Shown: positions 1 to 7,316 of the stretch, piece after piece
Position numbering within the stretch: the first letter of the stretch is position 1
Layout: every line of letters starts with the position of its first letter
The notes under the pieces: generated by a model
What the model saw: the letters and a program-made list of their open reading frames with translations, nothing else
Told to the model about the DNA's origin: nothing
The model's database searches: none
Position numbers and translations under genes: made by a program
DNA from: Acidovorax sp. SUPP3334
GTDB lineage: Bacteria; Pseudomonadota; Gammaproteobacteria; Burkholderiales; Burkholderiaceae_C
Assembly (NCBI RefSeq): GCF_030159055.1
Contig: NZ_BQXQ01000034.1
Coordinates: 1-56,371 of the forward strand
Direction of reading: 5' to 3'
DNA: 56,371 nucleotides

Positions 1-70
1 GCACCGCCAGCGGGTGGTGCGGATCGATCATCTCGGCCAGCGGCTGGCGCCAGAAATCGGTCTCGGACAT
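1..70 (-). CDS. IS5-like transposase, N-terminal fragment (runs off window)
   Basis: The reverse strand starts with ATG at 70 and encodes about 23 residues before the window edge, including the run FWRQPLAEMIDPHHPLAV. A short start of the form 'FxxxLxxMIDxxHPLAVLA' is typical of IS5-family transposases, which cut and paste the element. A GGGAG ribosome-binding site lies about 9 nt upstream of the ATG. The catalytic DDE domain would be outside the window, so intactness cannot be judged. The family call rests on the N-terminal pattern only. Confidence 0.6.
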   Translation of the reverse strand, partial: MSETDFWRQPLAEMIDPHHPLAV

Positions 71-188
71 CTGCAAAACTCCCAGAAAACAAAATCTGAT
101 TTGTTGATTCTCAGGGGATCAAGCAACCAGCGGAACTGGCGAAAACCCAGTGTTCATGCGGGTTGCCAGGGTTTTGCAGGGGCGACTA
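1..188 (-). mobile_element. Left part of an IS5-like insertion sequence with putative terminal end
   Basis: The 118 nt between the transposase start (70) and about 188 contain no other gene and end in GGGTTTTGCAGGGGCGACTA. That resembles an IS terminal inverted repeat (TAGTCGCCCCTGCAAAACC read inwards), with CTA as a possible target duplication at 186-188. The other end is beyond the window, so neither the inverted repeat nor the duplication can be confirmed. Confidence 0.45.
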
Positions 189-324
189 CCTAGCCTGAAC
201 CGCACCCCACCCACCTTTTCCCCCTGCAGCCGCTTGTGCAAAGCTTGCGCAAAAAATCCAGGGTGGAGCTCGCCCTGATCCACTGGCTATCGCCCGGCGG
301 CTCGGTGCCGGTATCCGTCCGCTG

Positions 325-1308
325 CTATTCCTCGGACGAAAAGCCCGAAGCCGCCACGACCGACGCCCAGCGTTCGCGCTCTTGGGCGAGTTGGCGGGCG
401 AACTCTTCGGGTGTGCTGCCGAAGGGCTCGAAACCCAGCTTGGCGAGCGCCTCCACCACGGCCGGATCGCGGATCGCCTGCTGCGCCATCGCCAGCAGCC
501 GATCGACCTGCGCGGCTGGCGTCCTGGCGGGCAGGTACAGGCCGTAGCTTTCGACGCCGTGGATGCCGGCGAAGCCCTGTTCCCCGAAGGTGGCGACATC
601 GGGCAGAAAGCGCGATCGCCGCGTGTCGGTCACGCCCAGCACGCGCACCCGGCCGGTGGGCAGGTGCGGCAGGCAGTCTCCCACGCTGAAGCAGCCCGAG
701 GCGACCTGCCCGCCCATCAGATCCTGCAGGCCCGGCGCGGCGCCCCGGTAGGGCACGTGCGTGAGCTGGATGCCGGCCGCGCGGGCGAACTGGTTGCCCA
801 GAAAGTGCGGCATGGCGCCGGCAGCGGGCGACGCGTAGCCTTCGGGCTCCGTCCGCGCCTTCGTCCAGTCGGCGAACTGGCGCAGGGTCTTCACCGATTC
901 GGGCACCTTGGGCCCCACCATGAAGCCGCAGGTGGACAGCGCCACGGGCGTCACGGCATGGAAGTCCGTGGCCGGCCGGTACTGCAGGCGCTTGTACACG
1001 TGCGGGTAGATGGTGAGCATGGACGACGGGCTGAGCACCATCGTGAGCCCGTCGGGCGGCGCGTCCTTGAGCGCGGCCAGCGCGATGCGGCCGCCAGCGC
1101 CCACCTTCTGCTCGACCACCGTGGCGGTGCCGGTGCGCCCGCGCCACTGCTCGGCCAGGCGACGCGCGACGACGTCGATCGAGCCGCCCGCAGGAAAGCC
1201 CACCCATATGCGCGGCACGCCCTGCTGAGCACCTGCCGGCATGCCCAGGCCCGTGGCGGCCAGGCCTGCCAGCGCCATGCCGGCCTGGCGTCGATTGATG
1301 GTCGTCAT
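325..1308 (-). CDS. Bug-family (TctC) tripartite tricarboxylate transporter substrate-binding protein
   Basis: A 327-residue periplasmic solute-binding protein. An N-terminal export signal with a twin Arg (NRRQAG, residues 5-10), a hydrophobic stretch and an AGA-QQ cleavage site around residues 26-28 is visible. The mature start (IWVGFPAGGSIDVVARRLAE) is the characteristic first strand and phosphate-type loop of Bug proteins, which are hugely expanded in Comamonadaceae and Bordetella. It probably captures a carboxylate for a TctAB-type permease encoded elsewhere. It lies 80 nt downstream of the MarR gene on the same strand, so the two may be cotranscribed. Ligand unknown; the divergent monooxygenase suggests an aromatic or heterocyclic acid (inference). 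Confidence 0.85.
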   Translation of the reverse strand: MTTINRRQAGMALAGLAATGLGMPAGAQQGVPRIWVGFPAGGSIDVVARRLAEQWRGRTGTATVVEQKVGAGGRIALAALKDAPPDGLTMVLSPSSMLTIYPHVYKRLQYRPATDFHAVTPVALSTCGFMVGPKVPESVKTLRQFADWTKARTEPEGYASPAAGAMPHFLGNQFARAAGIQLTHVPYRGAAPGLQDLMGGQVASGCFSVGDCLPHLPTGRVRVLGVTDTRRSRFLPDVATFGEQGFAGIHGVESYGLYLPARTPAAQVDRLLAMAQQAIRDPAVVEALAKLGFEPFGSTPEEFARQLAQERERWASVVAASGFSSEE

Positions 1309-1388
1309 GCGTTGTCTCCTGGTGTTTTGGGATGCGGGGAAAAGGACCGCGGAGCATGCCAGACCCGACCGGCCGGCATGGCACCGAT

Positions 1389-1937
1389 TCATGCCGGCGG
1401 GGGAATGGAGGGGGTCGCCTCGGCCAGCCGGCCCAGCAACGGGTGCAGCCGATCGCCGCCCTCGCCCACCGCCTGCACCAGCGCCGCATCGTGCGCCTGC
1501 ACGGCCTCGCTCAGGCGCCGCAGGGCCGCACGGCCGGCGGGCGTGGGGTGAAGGGTCCAGCTGCGGCCATCGAGCGGGTCGTCCGCGCGCCGCACCCAGC
1601 CCTGGGCGTGCAGCCAGTCCACCAGCCGCATGCCGCCGCTGCGGTGCAGTCCCATCGCCTCGGCCAGCACGCCCTGGCGCAGGCCGGGGTTGCCCACCAC
1701 CAGCGCGAGCGCGGCGAACCGCTGCGGGCTCATGTCGGGCTGAAAAGCGACCGCGCGCTGAAAGTGCAGATACAGCGCGTTCTGCGCGCGCCGCAGCGCG
1801 TAGCCCATGAGAAGGTCGAGCACGCCGTAGTCCAGGCCCGGCAGGTGGCGCAATGCACCCTCGGGGGCGTCCGGTGCCGGTGCCCTGCGGGAGGCGGGGG
1901 AGGGCAGGGTTTTCGCGCGTGCCGATTTTTGTTGCAT
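1389..1937 (-). CDS. MarR family transcriptional regulator
   Basis: A 182-residue winged-helix protein. The central part (MSPQRFAALALVVGNPGL...LAEAMGLHRSGGMRLVDWL, about residues 67-110) matches the MarR recognition helix region, followed by the wing with the DxRS-like motif DPLDGRSWTL and the helix TPAGRAALRRL. MarR proteins are dimeric repressors released by small phenolic or lipophilic ligands. It is divergent from the FAD monooxygenase at 1998, and a TTGTTGC/GCAACAA inverted repeat covers its own start codon, suggesting control of both itself and the monooxygenase. The N-terminal 25 residues are poorly conserved in style and the true start could be slightly downstream. Confidence 0.85.
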   Translation of the reverse strand: MQQKSARAKTLPSPASRRAPAPDAPEGALRHLPGLDYGVLDLLMGYALRRAQNALYLHFQRAVAFQPDMSPQRFAALALVVGNPGLRQGVLAEAMGLHRSGGMRLVDWLHAQGWVRRADDPLDGRSWTLHPTPAGRAALRRLSEAVQAHDAALVQAVGEGGDRLHPLLGRLAEATPSIPPPA

Positions 1938-1947
1938 TGCGCAACAA
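1929..1947. promoter_or_regulatory. Candidate MarR operator (inverted repeat)
   Basis: TTGTTGC and GCAACAA arms of 7 bp are separated by 5 nt, with an inner perfect palindrome TTGCGCAA. It overlaps the ATG of the MarR gene and lies about 50 nt upstream of the monooxygenase start. Size and symmetry fit MarR-family operators; binding is inferred. Confidence 0.55.
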
Positions 1948-1997
1948 TAGGCGGCGCCAACGCATGGCGTCAAGCAGGACAACCCGGAGACCCACCC

Positions 1998-3290
1998 ATG
2001 CCCTCTGCATCGCTCCACATCGTCATCGCCGGCGGCGGCATCGGCGGCCTGACGGCGGCGCTGGCCCTGGCCGCGCAAGGCCACCGCATCACCGTGTGCG
2101 AGGCCTGCGCCCATTTGAAGCCGCTGGGCGTCGGCATCAACCTGCTGCCGCATGCGGTGGCGGTGCTCGACGGCCTGGGGCTGCTGCCCGCGCTGCGCAC
2201 GATGGGGGTGGAGACCGGTGCGCTGGTCTTCGCCAACCGCCACGGCCAGCCGATCCACGAGGACCGGCGCGGCGTGGCCGCCGGCTACAGCCACCCGCAG
2301 TTGAGCGTGCACCGCGGGCAGCTGCAGATGTTCCTGTGGGACGAGGCAGTGCGGCGGCTGGGCGCGGCGCAGTTGCGCACCGGCGCGCGCGTCACCGGCA
2401 GCACGCAGGACGACGACGGCGCCACCGCCCTCATCACCCCTGCCGATGGCGGCACCGAGGCGCTGCGCTGCGACCTGCTGATCGGCGCGGACGGCATCCA
2501 CTCGGCGCTGCGGCGCCAGTTCTACCCCGACGAAGGCGCACCCTGCTGGAACGGCATGATGATGTGGCGCGGCACCACGGTCGCGCGGCCTTTCCTGGAC
2601 GGGCGCACCATGGTGCAGGCCGGCCACCGCCGCGCGAAGTTCGTGGTTTATCCCATCGCGCCGCCCGCGCCGGACGGCACGCAGCTCATCAACTGGGTCG
2701 CCGACCGCCGCCTGCGCGAGGACGGCTTCGGCGGCGGGCTGAAGGCCCCCGACCGTGCCGACTGGAGCCGGCCGGGTTCGGTGGACGACCTGCTGCCCAC
2801 CTTCGGTGATTGGCGCTTCGACTGGCTGGACGTGCCCGGCGTGATCCGTGCGGCCACGCAGATCCTCGAATGGCCCATGGTGGACCGCGACCCCCTGCCC
2901 CGCTGGCGCCACGGCCGGGTCACCCTGCTGGGCGATGCCGCGCACCCGATGTACCCCATCGGCTCCAACGGCGCCACGCAGGCCATCCTGGACGCGCGCG
3001 CGCTGGCCGATGCGCTGCACACGCAGCCCGGCCCCGTCGCCGCGCTCGAACACTACGAGGCCGCCCGCCGGCCCGCCACCGCCCGCATCGTCGCGCTGAA
3101 CCGCCAGGAAGGGCTGGACGCCATCCTGGACATGGTCGAAGAACGCGCGCCCGAAGGCTTCGCGCGCATCGAGGACGTGATGGACCCGGCCGTGCTCGCG
3201 CGCTGGGTGCAGGAATACAAGGCCGCCGCCGGCCACCAGCAAGCCGCCGCCCACAGCAGGGTTGAAGCCAAATCGGCCTCCAGCGCATGA
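1998..3290 (+). CDS. FAD-dependent monooxygenase (PHBH/PhzS-like)
   Basis: A 430-residue class A flavoprotein hydroxylase. It has an N-terminal dinucleotide fold (IAGGGIGGLTAAL, residues 10-22), a mid-protein GADGIHS motif near residue 166 that binds FAD and NAD(P)H, and a GDAAHPMYPIGSNG motif near residue 312 that contacts the flavin ribitol. Such enzymes insert one oxygen atom into aromatic or heteroaromatic rings using NAD(P)H. An upstream CGGAGA precedes the ATG. The last residues (KSASSA) and the stop codon are supplied by a genomic repeat (3271-3325). Context with a MarR regulator and a Bug protein suggests catabolism of an aromatic acid; the exact substrate is not readable. Confidence 0.88.
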   Translation: MPSASLHIVIAGGGIGGLTAALALAAQGHRITVCEACAHLKPLGVGINLLPHAVAVLDGLGLLPALRTMGVETGALVFANRHGQPIHEDRRGVAAGYSHPQLSVHRGQLQMFLWDEAVRRLGAAQLRTGARVTGSTQDDDGATALITPADGGTEALRCDLLIGADGIHSALRRQFYPDEGAPCWNGMMMWRGTTVARPFLDGRTMVQAGHRRAKFVVYPIAPPAPDGTQLINWVADRRLREDGFGGGLKAPDRADWSRPGSVDDLLPTFGDWRFDWLDVPGVIRAATQILEWPMVDRDPLPRWRHGRVTLLGDAAHPMYPIGSNGATQAILDARALADALHTQPGPVAALEHYEAARRPATARIVALNRQEGLDAILDMVEERAPEGFARIEDVMDPAVLARWVQEYKAAAGHQQAAAHSRVEAKSASSA

Positions 3291-3325
3291 TTATCTAGGG
3301 GATATAGCTATTATTTTCATAGCAA
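3271..3325 (-). repeat. Comamonadaceae-type intergenic repeat, copy 1
   Basis: In reverse-complement orientation it reads GCTATGAAAATAATAGC, then CCCTAG, then GCGCTGGAGGCCGATTTGG. The GCTAT/ATAGC arms form a small hairpin. It matches the copies at 5936, 18528, 30873 and 33613 in order and spacing of these blocks. It begins inside the 3' end of the monooxygenase gene, which takes its stop codon (3288-3290) from the repeat. Confidence 0.75.
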
Positions 3326-3394
3326 ACCACAGGAATACGTCACGGCGGCACAGCGGCCGCCGGCACGAGGGCGCCCACTGCCGATAATCGGCCG

Positions 3395-5098
3395 ATGCCC
3401 CGCACGACCCAACAACTCCATCCCCACCGCGAACCGGTGGCCACGCGGGCCGCGGCCACGGTGCTGCTGCTGCGCGATGCGCCCGACGCCGACGTGTTGG
3501 CCGGCGGCGGCGCCAAGCTCGAATTGCTGATGACGCGGCGCTCGCCGAACGCCAGCTTCGCGCCCGATGCGTACGTGTTCCCCGGCGGCGGCATCGACGC
3601 GCTGGATGCCGCGCCCGCCACGCACGCCGCCGCGGACCGGCGCGCCACGCAGAACGACCTGCGGGTGACCCAGGCCATCGCCGCCATCCGCGAGAGCTTC
3701 GAGGAATTGGGCGTGCTGCTGGCGCGCCATGCGGACGGCCGCTTCGCCGATGCCGCGGACATCGCCGCGCTCGACCGGCACGCGCCGTTCGTGGCGCAGT
3801 GCCAGGCGCGCGGGCTGCGGCTGGCGGCCGATGCCGTGTTCCTGCTGGCCCACTGGACGGCCGACCGCGATCTGCCCCGCCGCTTCGACGTGCCGTTTCT
3901 GGTCGCGCGCATGCCCGAGGGGCAGGAGCCCGTGGCCGACGAGGCCGAGCAGTTCGAGCCCGTGTGGGTGCGCCCGGCCGATGCGCTGGAACGCCACGCC
4001 GCGGGCCGCTTCTTCATGATCTACCCGACCATCCGCACGCTGGAGCGGCTGGCGCGCTTCGAGAGCACCGATGCGGTGCTCGCCGCCGTGGCGCACGAGG
4101 CGCCGCTGTGGACCAGCTGCCCGCGCGCAGGCCTGCTCGCAGGCAGGGAATCGCGCCACATGGAGCACGAGCCGCCGTTCGGCGAACTGGCCCTGGTGTG
4201 CCCGGACGGCCAGATCGTTCACCCGCTCGACTGGCAGAGCGAACGCGCGGTGCCGCTGCTGCGCAACGTGCAGCGGCTCACCGCGCCCAATCCCGGCATG
4301 ATGACCGGCCCCGGCACCAACAGCTACCTGGTGGGCGACCCCGCCACGGGGTTCATCGCGATCGACCCCGGCCCGCAGGATGCCGACCACCTGGAGCGCC
4401 TGTGGCGCGCGGCCGGGGGCGACATCCGCATGATCGTGTGCACGCATTCGCACCCTGATCACTCGCCCGGCGCACAGCCGCTGCAGGCCCTGGTGGCCGC
4501 GCGGGGCCGCCCGGCGCCGCCGATCCTGGGCCTGCCATCGGCCCCCACGGCCCGCGCGGCCAGCCACTTCGTGCCCGAGCGCACGCTGGCGCATGGCGAA
4601 CGGCTGGTGCTGGCCGGCCCATCGCCGGATGGCGAGGCCACGCACACGCTGCAGGTGGTTCACACGCCCGGCCACGCGGCCAATCACCTGTGCCTGCTGC
4701 TCATCGAAGACGGCCTGCTGTTCAGCGGCGACCACATCCTGAACGGCAGCACCACGGTGATCGACCCGCCGGACGGCAACATGGCCGACTACCTCGATTC
4801 GCTCGACCGGCTCGACGCGCTGTGCGGGCAGCACGGCATCGATTTCATCCTGCCCGCGCACGGCTACGTGCTGGGTGACACGCGCGGCGCCATCGCGGGC
4901 CTCAAGGCCCACCGCCTGGCGCGCGAGGCCAAGGTGCTGGCCGCCATGCGGGCGCAGCCCGCAGGCAGCGTGCAAGACTGGGTGCGCCACGCCTACGGCG
5001 ACGTGCCCGAGCGCCTGTGGCCGGTGGCCCAGCGCTCGCTGCTGGCCCATGTCGAGCGCATCCGCGCATTGAATCTTTTTCTGGAGCCCCATGTCTGA
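3395..5098 (+). CDS. NUDIX hydrolase / metallo-beta-lactamase fold fusion protein
   Basis: A 567-residue two-domain protein. The N-terminal part (about 15-215) is a NUDIX domain of the NUDT8/NUDT19 type: FPGGGIDALD near residue 65, then after a family-typical insert the REx2EExG box (RESFEELGV, about 99-107). The C-terminal part (about 285-545) is a metallo-beta-lactamase fold with HxHxDH (HSHPDH, about 351-356), a second His in HTPGHAANH, and GDHIL near 447, resembling LACTB2-type hydrolases. NUDIX enzymes cleave nucleoside diphosphate linkages; MBL domains here could act on nucleotides, RNA or thioesters. The stop overlaps the start of the next gene by 8 nt, indicating coupling. Both active sites look intact. 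Confidence 0.88.
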   Translation: MPRTTQQLHPHREPVATRAAATVLLLRDAPDADVLAGGGAKLELLMTRRSPNASFAPDAYVFPGGGIDALDAAPATHAAADRRATQNDLRVTQAIAAIRESFEELGVLLARHADGRFADAADIAALDRHAPFVAQCQARGLRLAADAVFLLAHWTADRDLPRRFDVPFLVARMPEGQEPVADEAEQFEPVWVRPADALERHAAGRFFMIYPTIRTLERLARFESTDAVLAAVAHEAPLWTSCPRAGLLAGRESRHMEHEPPFGELALVCPDGQIVHPLDWQSERAVPLLRNVQRLTAPNPGMMTGPGTNSYLVGDPATGFIAIDPGPQDADHLERLWRAAGGDIRMIVCTHSHPDHSPGAQPLQALVAARGRPAPPILGLPSAPTARAASHFVPERTLAHGERLVLAGPSPDGEATHTLQVVHTPGHAANHLCLLLIEDGLLFSGDHILNGSTTVIDPPDGNMADYLDSLDRLDALCGQHGIDFILPAHGYVLGDTRGAIAGLKAHRLAREAKVLAAMRAQPAGSVQDWVRHAYGDVPERLWPVAQRSLLAHVERIRALNLFLEPHV

Positions 5099-5894
5099 TC
5101 CCACCCGCGAACACATTCGCCTCGCCAAGCGCCTGGCCGAACAACTGGGCTGCTCGCGCAGCACGGCCGAGCAATACATCGAGGGTGGCTGGGTGAGCGT
5201 GGACGGCCGCGTGGTCGAAGCGCCCGGCGCCCGCGTGTCGCCGCACCAGACGGTGGTGATGGACAAGAACGCCAACCTGATGGAGCTCACGCCCGTCACG
5301 CTGCTGCTGCACAAGCCCGTGGGCTACGAGGCGGGCCTGGGCGCACCGCAGGGCGCAGGCGGCGCGGTGCCGCCGGGCCATGGCAGCCACGGCAGCCGCA
5401 GCCAGGGCGAGCCCTCGGCGCTGACCCTGCTGAGCGCGCAATCGCACACGGCCGACGACGCCAGCGGCACGCGCGTGCTGCAGCGGCACTTTCGCGCGCT
5501 CGAATGCTTCACCCCGCTTCCCACGCCGGCCAGCGGCCTGGTCGTCTACACGCAGGACGCGCGCATCGCCCGCAAGCTGGCCGAGGACATCGAATCGCTG
5601 GAGCAGGAATGCATCGTCGAGGTGCAGGGCACGCTGTCCGACAGCGGCCTCAAGAAGCTCTGCCATGGCCTGAGCTTCAACGGCCGCCCGCTGCCGCCCA
5701 TCAAGGTGAGCTGGCAGAACGAGACGCGCCTGCGCTTTGCGCTCAAGGGCATCCGCCCCGGGCAGATCCCGGCGATGTGCGAGGCCGTGGGCCTTTCGGT
5801 GGTGGCGATCAAGCGCATCCGCATCGGCCGCGTGCCGCTGGCCAAGGTGCCCGAGGGCCAGTGGCGCTACCTGCAGCCCTGGGAGAAGTTCTGA
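5091..5894 (+). CDS. S4-domain RsuA/RluF-like pseudouridine synthase homologue lacking the catalytic Asp
   Basis: 267 residues with an N-terminal S4 RNA-binding domain (about 6-60, HIRLAKRLAEQLGCSRSTAEQYI) and an RsuA/RluF-type synthase fold. In active members the motif RLDxxSxGL carries the catalytic Asp; here the aligned stretch is PLPTPASGLVVYT (about residues 143-155), with Pro at the Asp position. The later basic motif (NRQIRRMC in RluF) is PGQIPAMC. The fold therefore looks retained for RNA binding while uridine isomerisation is probably lost. A Gly/Ser-rich insert (about 85-105) is unusual. Coupled to the NUDIX-MBL gene by an 8-nt overlap. Function unknown; an RNA-binding role in ribosome biogenesis is inferred. 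Confidence 0.75.
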   Translation: MSDPTREHIRLAKRLAEQLGCSRSTAEQYIEGGWVSVDGRVVEAPGARVSPHQTVVMDKNANLMELTPVTLLLHKPVGYEAGLGAPQGAGGAVPPGHGSHGSRSQGEPSALTLLSAQSHTADDASGTRVLQRHFRALECFTPLPTPASGLVVYTQDARIARKLAEDIESLEQECIVEVQGTLSDSGLKKLCHGLSFNGRPLPPIKVSWQNETRLRFALKGIRPGQIPAMCEAVGLSVVAIKRIRIGRVPLAKVPEGQWRYLQPWEKF

Positions 5895-5935
5895 CCTCCG
5901 TCACCTGAAAGCCGCCACGGCGAGGCAGCCCATTT

Positions 5936-5989
5936 CGCTACCAAAACAATAGCTGCCAGCGCAAGTTGGTATTGCGCTACAGGCCGATG
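5936..5989 (+). repeat. Comamonadaceae-type intergenic repeat, copy 2
   Basis: Reads GCTACCAAAACAATAGCTGC, then GCGCTACAGGCCGAT. It has the same block order as copy 1, but with an AGCGC..GCGCT pair in place of the CCCTAG core. It lies in the 155-nt gap between the S4 protein and the DUF898 gene. Confidence 0.7.
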
Positions 5990-6049
5990 CGTTGCGCCCC
6001 TTTCGCAAAAAGGCTGCGCTACACTCCGCCGCACTGAGGAGCGCAGCCC

Positions 6050-7291
6050 ATGGACTTGACCACACCGCCCGGCGACAGCCAGGTGTCTTCTTCCTTCACA
6101 TCGCAAGGCATCGAACCGCATGGCCTGGTCTTCACCGGCAGCGGCGGCGAATACTTCCGCGTGTGGATCGTGAACGTGCTGCTGGGCATTCTCACGCTCG
6201 GCCTGTACACGCCCTGGGCACGGCGGCGCACCGCGCAATACTTCTACAGCCACACCCTCGTGGCTGGCAGCCCCCTCGAATTCACCGCCCAGCAGCGCCG
6301 CATGGTCTTCGGCTTCATCGTGCTGCTGGGCCTCACCGTCGCCTACCAGATCGCCGTGCGCACGGGCCAGGACGCCACCGTGGGCCTGTTCCTGATCGGC
6401 GGCGCCGCACTCGCCCCGCTGATCTGGGGCAGCGCCATGCGCTTTCGGCTGGCCAACACGCGCTGGAAGGGGCTGCGCCTGCAGTTCACTGCCAATTGGC
6501 GCGAGGTGTACAAGGCCAGCTGGCCCGTCTTCGCCATCGCGCTCATCGGGCTGGCGGTGTTCTTCGGCCTGCAGGCCCTGGCGCCGCAAGCGGCATTGCA
6601 GGCCAGCGGCCGCAAGCTGCCGCAGGTGACGCCACCCATGTGGGGCCTGCTGGCGGTGGGCCTGGTGCTCATGGTGCTGTGCTTCATCCGGCTCGAATAC
6701 AACTACCGCAGCCTGCTCGTGCTGCGCTCACGGATCGGCAACGAACCCGGACGCTGGAAGCCGGAGTACATGGATTTCGTGAAGGTCTGGCTCGCCACCG
6801 TGGCGGTGTTCCTGCTGTCGTCGGCCGTGCTCGGCGCCATCATCGGCGCAGTGCTGAAGGGCTCGTGGGCGCTGCTGGCCGCCTCCACGCAGCGCATGGG
6901 GCTGTGGCTCTTCGTGTTCATCGTGCTCGGCTTCATCCTGTTCTTCGTGGTGTTCCTGCTCGCATCGGCGCCGGCGCGCGCCTTTCGCGAAGCCCGCATG
7001 TTCCAGCTCATGTGGAACAACATCGGCGTGAGCCACATGGCCCGCTTCAAGTGCGATCTGCGCGCGGGCCGCTACGTGGGGCTGCGCCTCAAGAACATGC
7101 TGCTCACCGTGATCACGCTCGGTTTCTACCGCCCGTTCGCCCGTGTGAGCGAGTACCGCATGAAACTCGAATCGGTCACCCTGCACATCAAGGGCGGCGT
7201 GGACCAGGTGGCGGGCCGCCTGGAGCGCCAGCAGCAAGGCGGCGTGGGCGATGCGCTGGCCGATGCGGCCGGGCTCGACCTGATCGGCTGA
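6050..7291 (+). CDS. YjgN family (DUF898) inner-membrane protein
   Basis: A 413-residue polytopic membrane protein with about seven to eight hydrophobic segments (for example VNVLLGILTLGLY, FGFIVLLGLTVAY, LWLFVFIVLGFILFFVV). The family hallmark is a repeated motif of a hydrophobic 'TLGxYxPWAR' stretch followed by a Tyr-rich segment: TLGLYTPWARRR near residue 48 and TLGFYRPFARVSEYRM near residue 355. An upstream GAGGAGCG precedes the ATG. DUF898 proteins are of unknown function; here, as in other proteobacteria, the next gene is an M48 peptidase, so a joint envelope-quality role is plausible. Confidence 0.85.
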   Translation: MDLTTPPGDSQVSSSFTSQGIEPHGLVFTGSGGEYFRVWIVNVLLGILTLGLYTPWARRRTAQYFYSHTLVAGSPLEFTAQQRRMVFGFIVLLGLTVAYQIAVRTGQDATVGLFLIGGAALAPLIWGSAMRFRLANTRWKGLRLQFTANWREVYKASWPVFAIALIGLAVFFGLQALAPQAALQASGRKLPQVTPPMWGLLAVGLVLMVLCFIRLEYNYRSLLVLRSRIGNEPGRWKPEYMDFVKVWLATVAVFLLSSAVLGAIIGAVLKGSWALLAASTQRMGLWLFVFIVLGFILFFVVFLLASAPARAFREARMFQLMWNNIGVSHMARFKCDLRAGRYVGLRLKNMLLTVITLGFYRPFARVSEYRMKLESVTLHIKGGVDQVAGRLERQQQGGVGDALADAAGLDLIG

Positions 7292-7316
7292 CGGCTTGGC
7301 CGACCAGCGCCCGCCG

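Noticed and set aside
325-2010. 561-codon minus-strand frame spanning the Bug gene and marR
   Set aside because: Only the part up to 1308 has the expected signal peptide and family start; the rest is the GC-rich shadow of the MarR gene.
1389-3254. 621-codon minus-strand frame opposite the monooxygenase
   Set aside because: Antisense shadow of the monooxygenase; composition (Ala/Gly/Arg/His-rich, no motif) is non-coding. Only the MarR portion is real.
3317-5314. 665-codon minus-strand frame opposite the NUDIX-MBL gene
   Set aside because: Mirror of a well-supported two-domain enzyme; GC-rich codons simply lack antisense stops.
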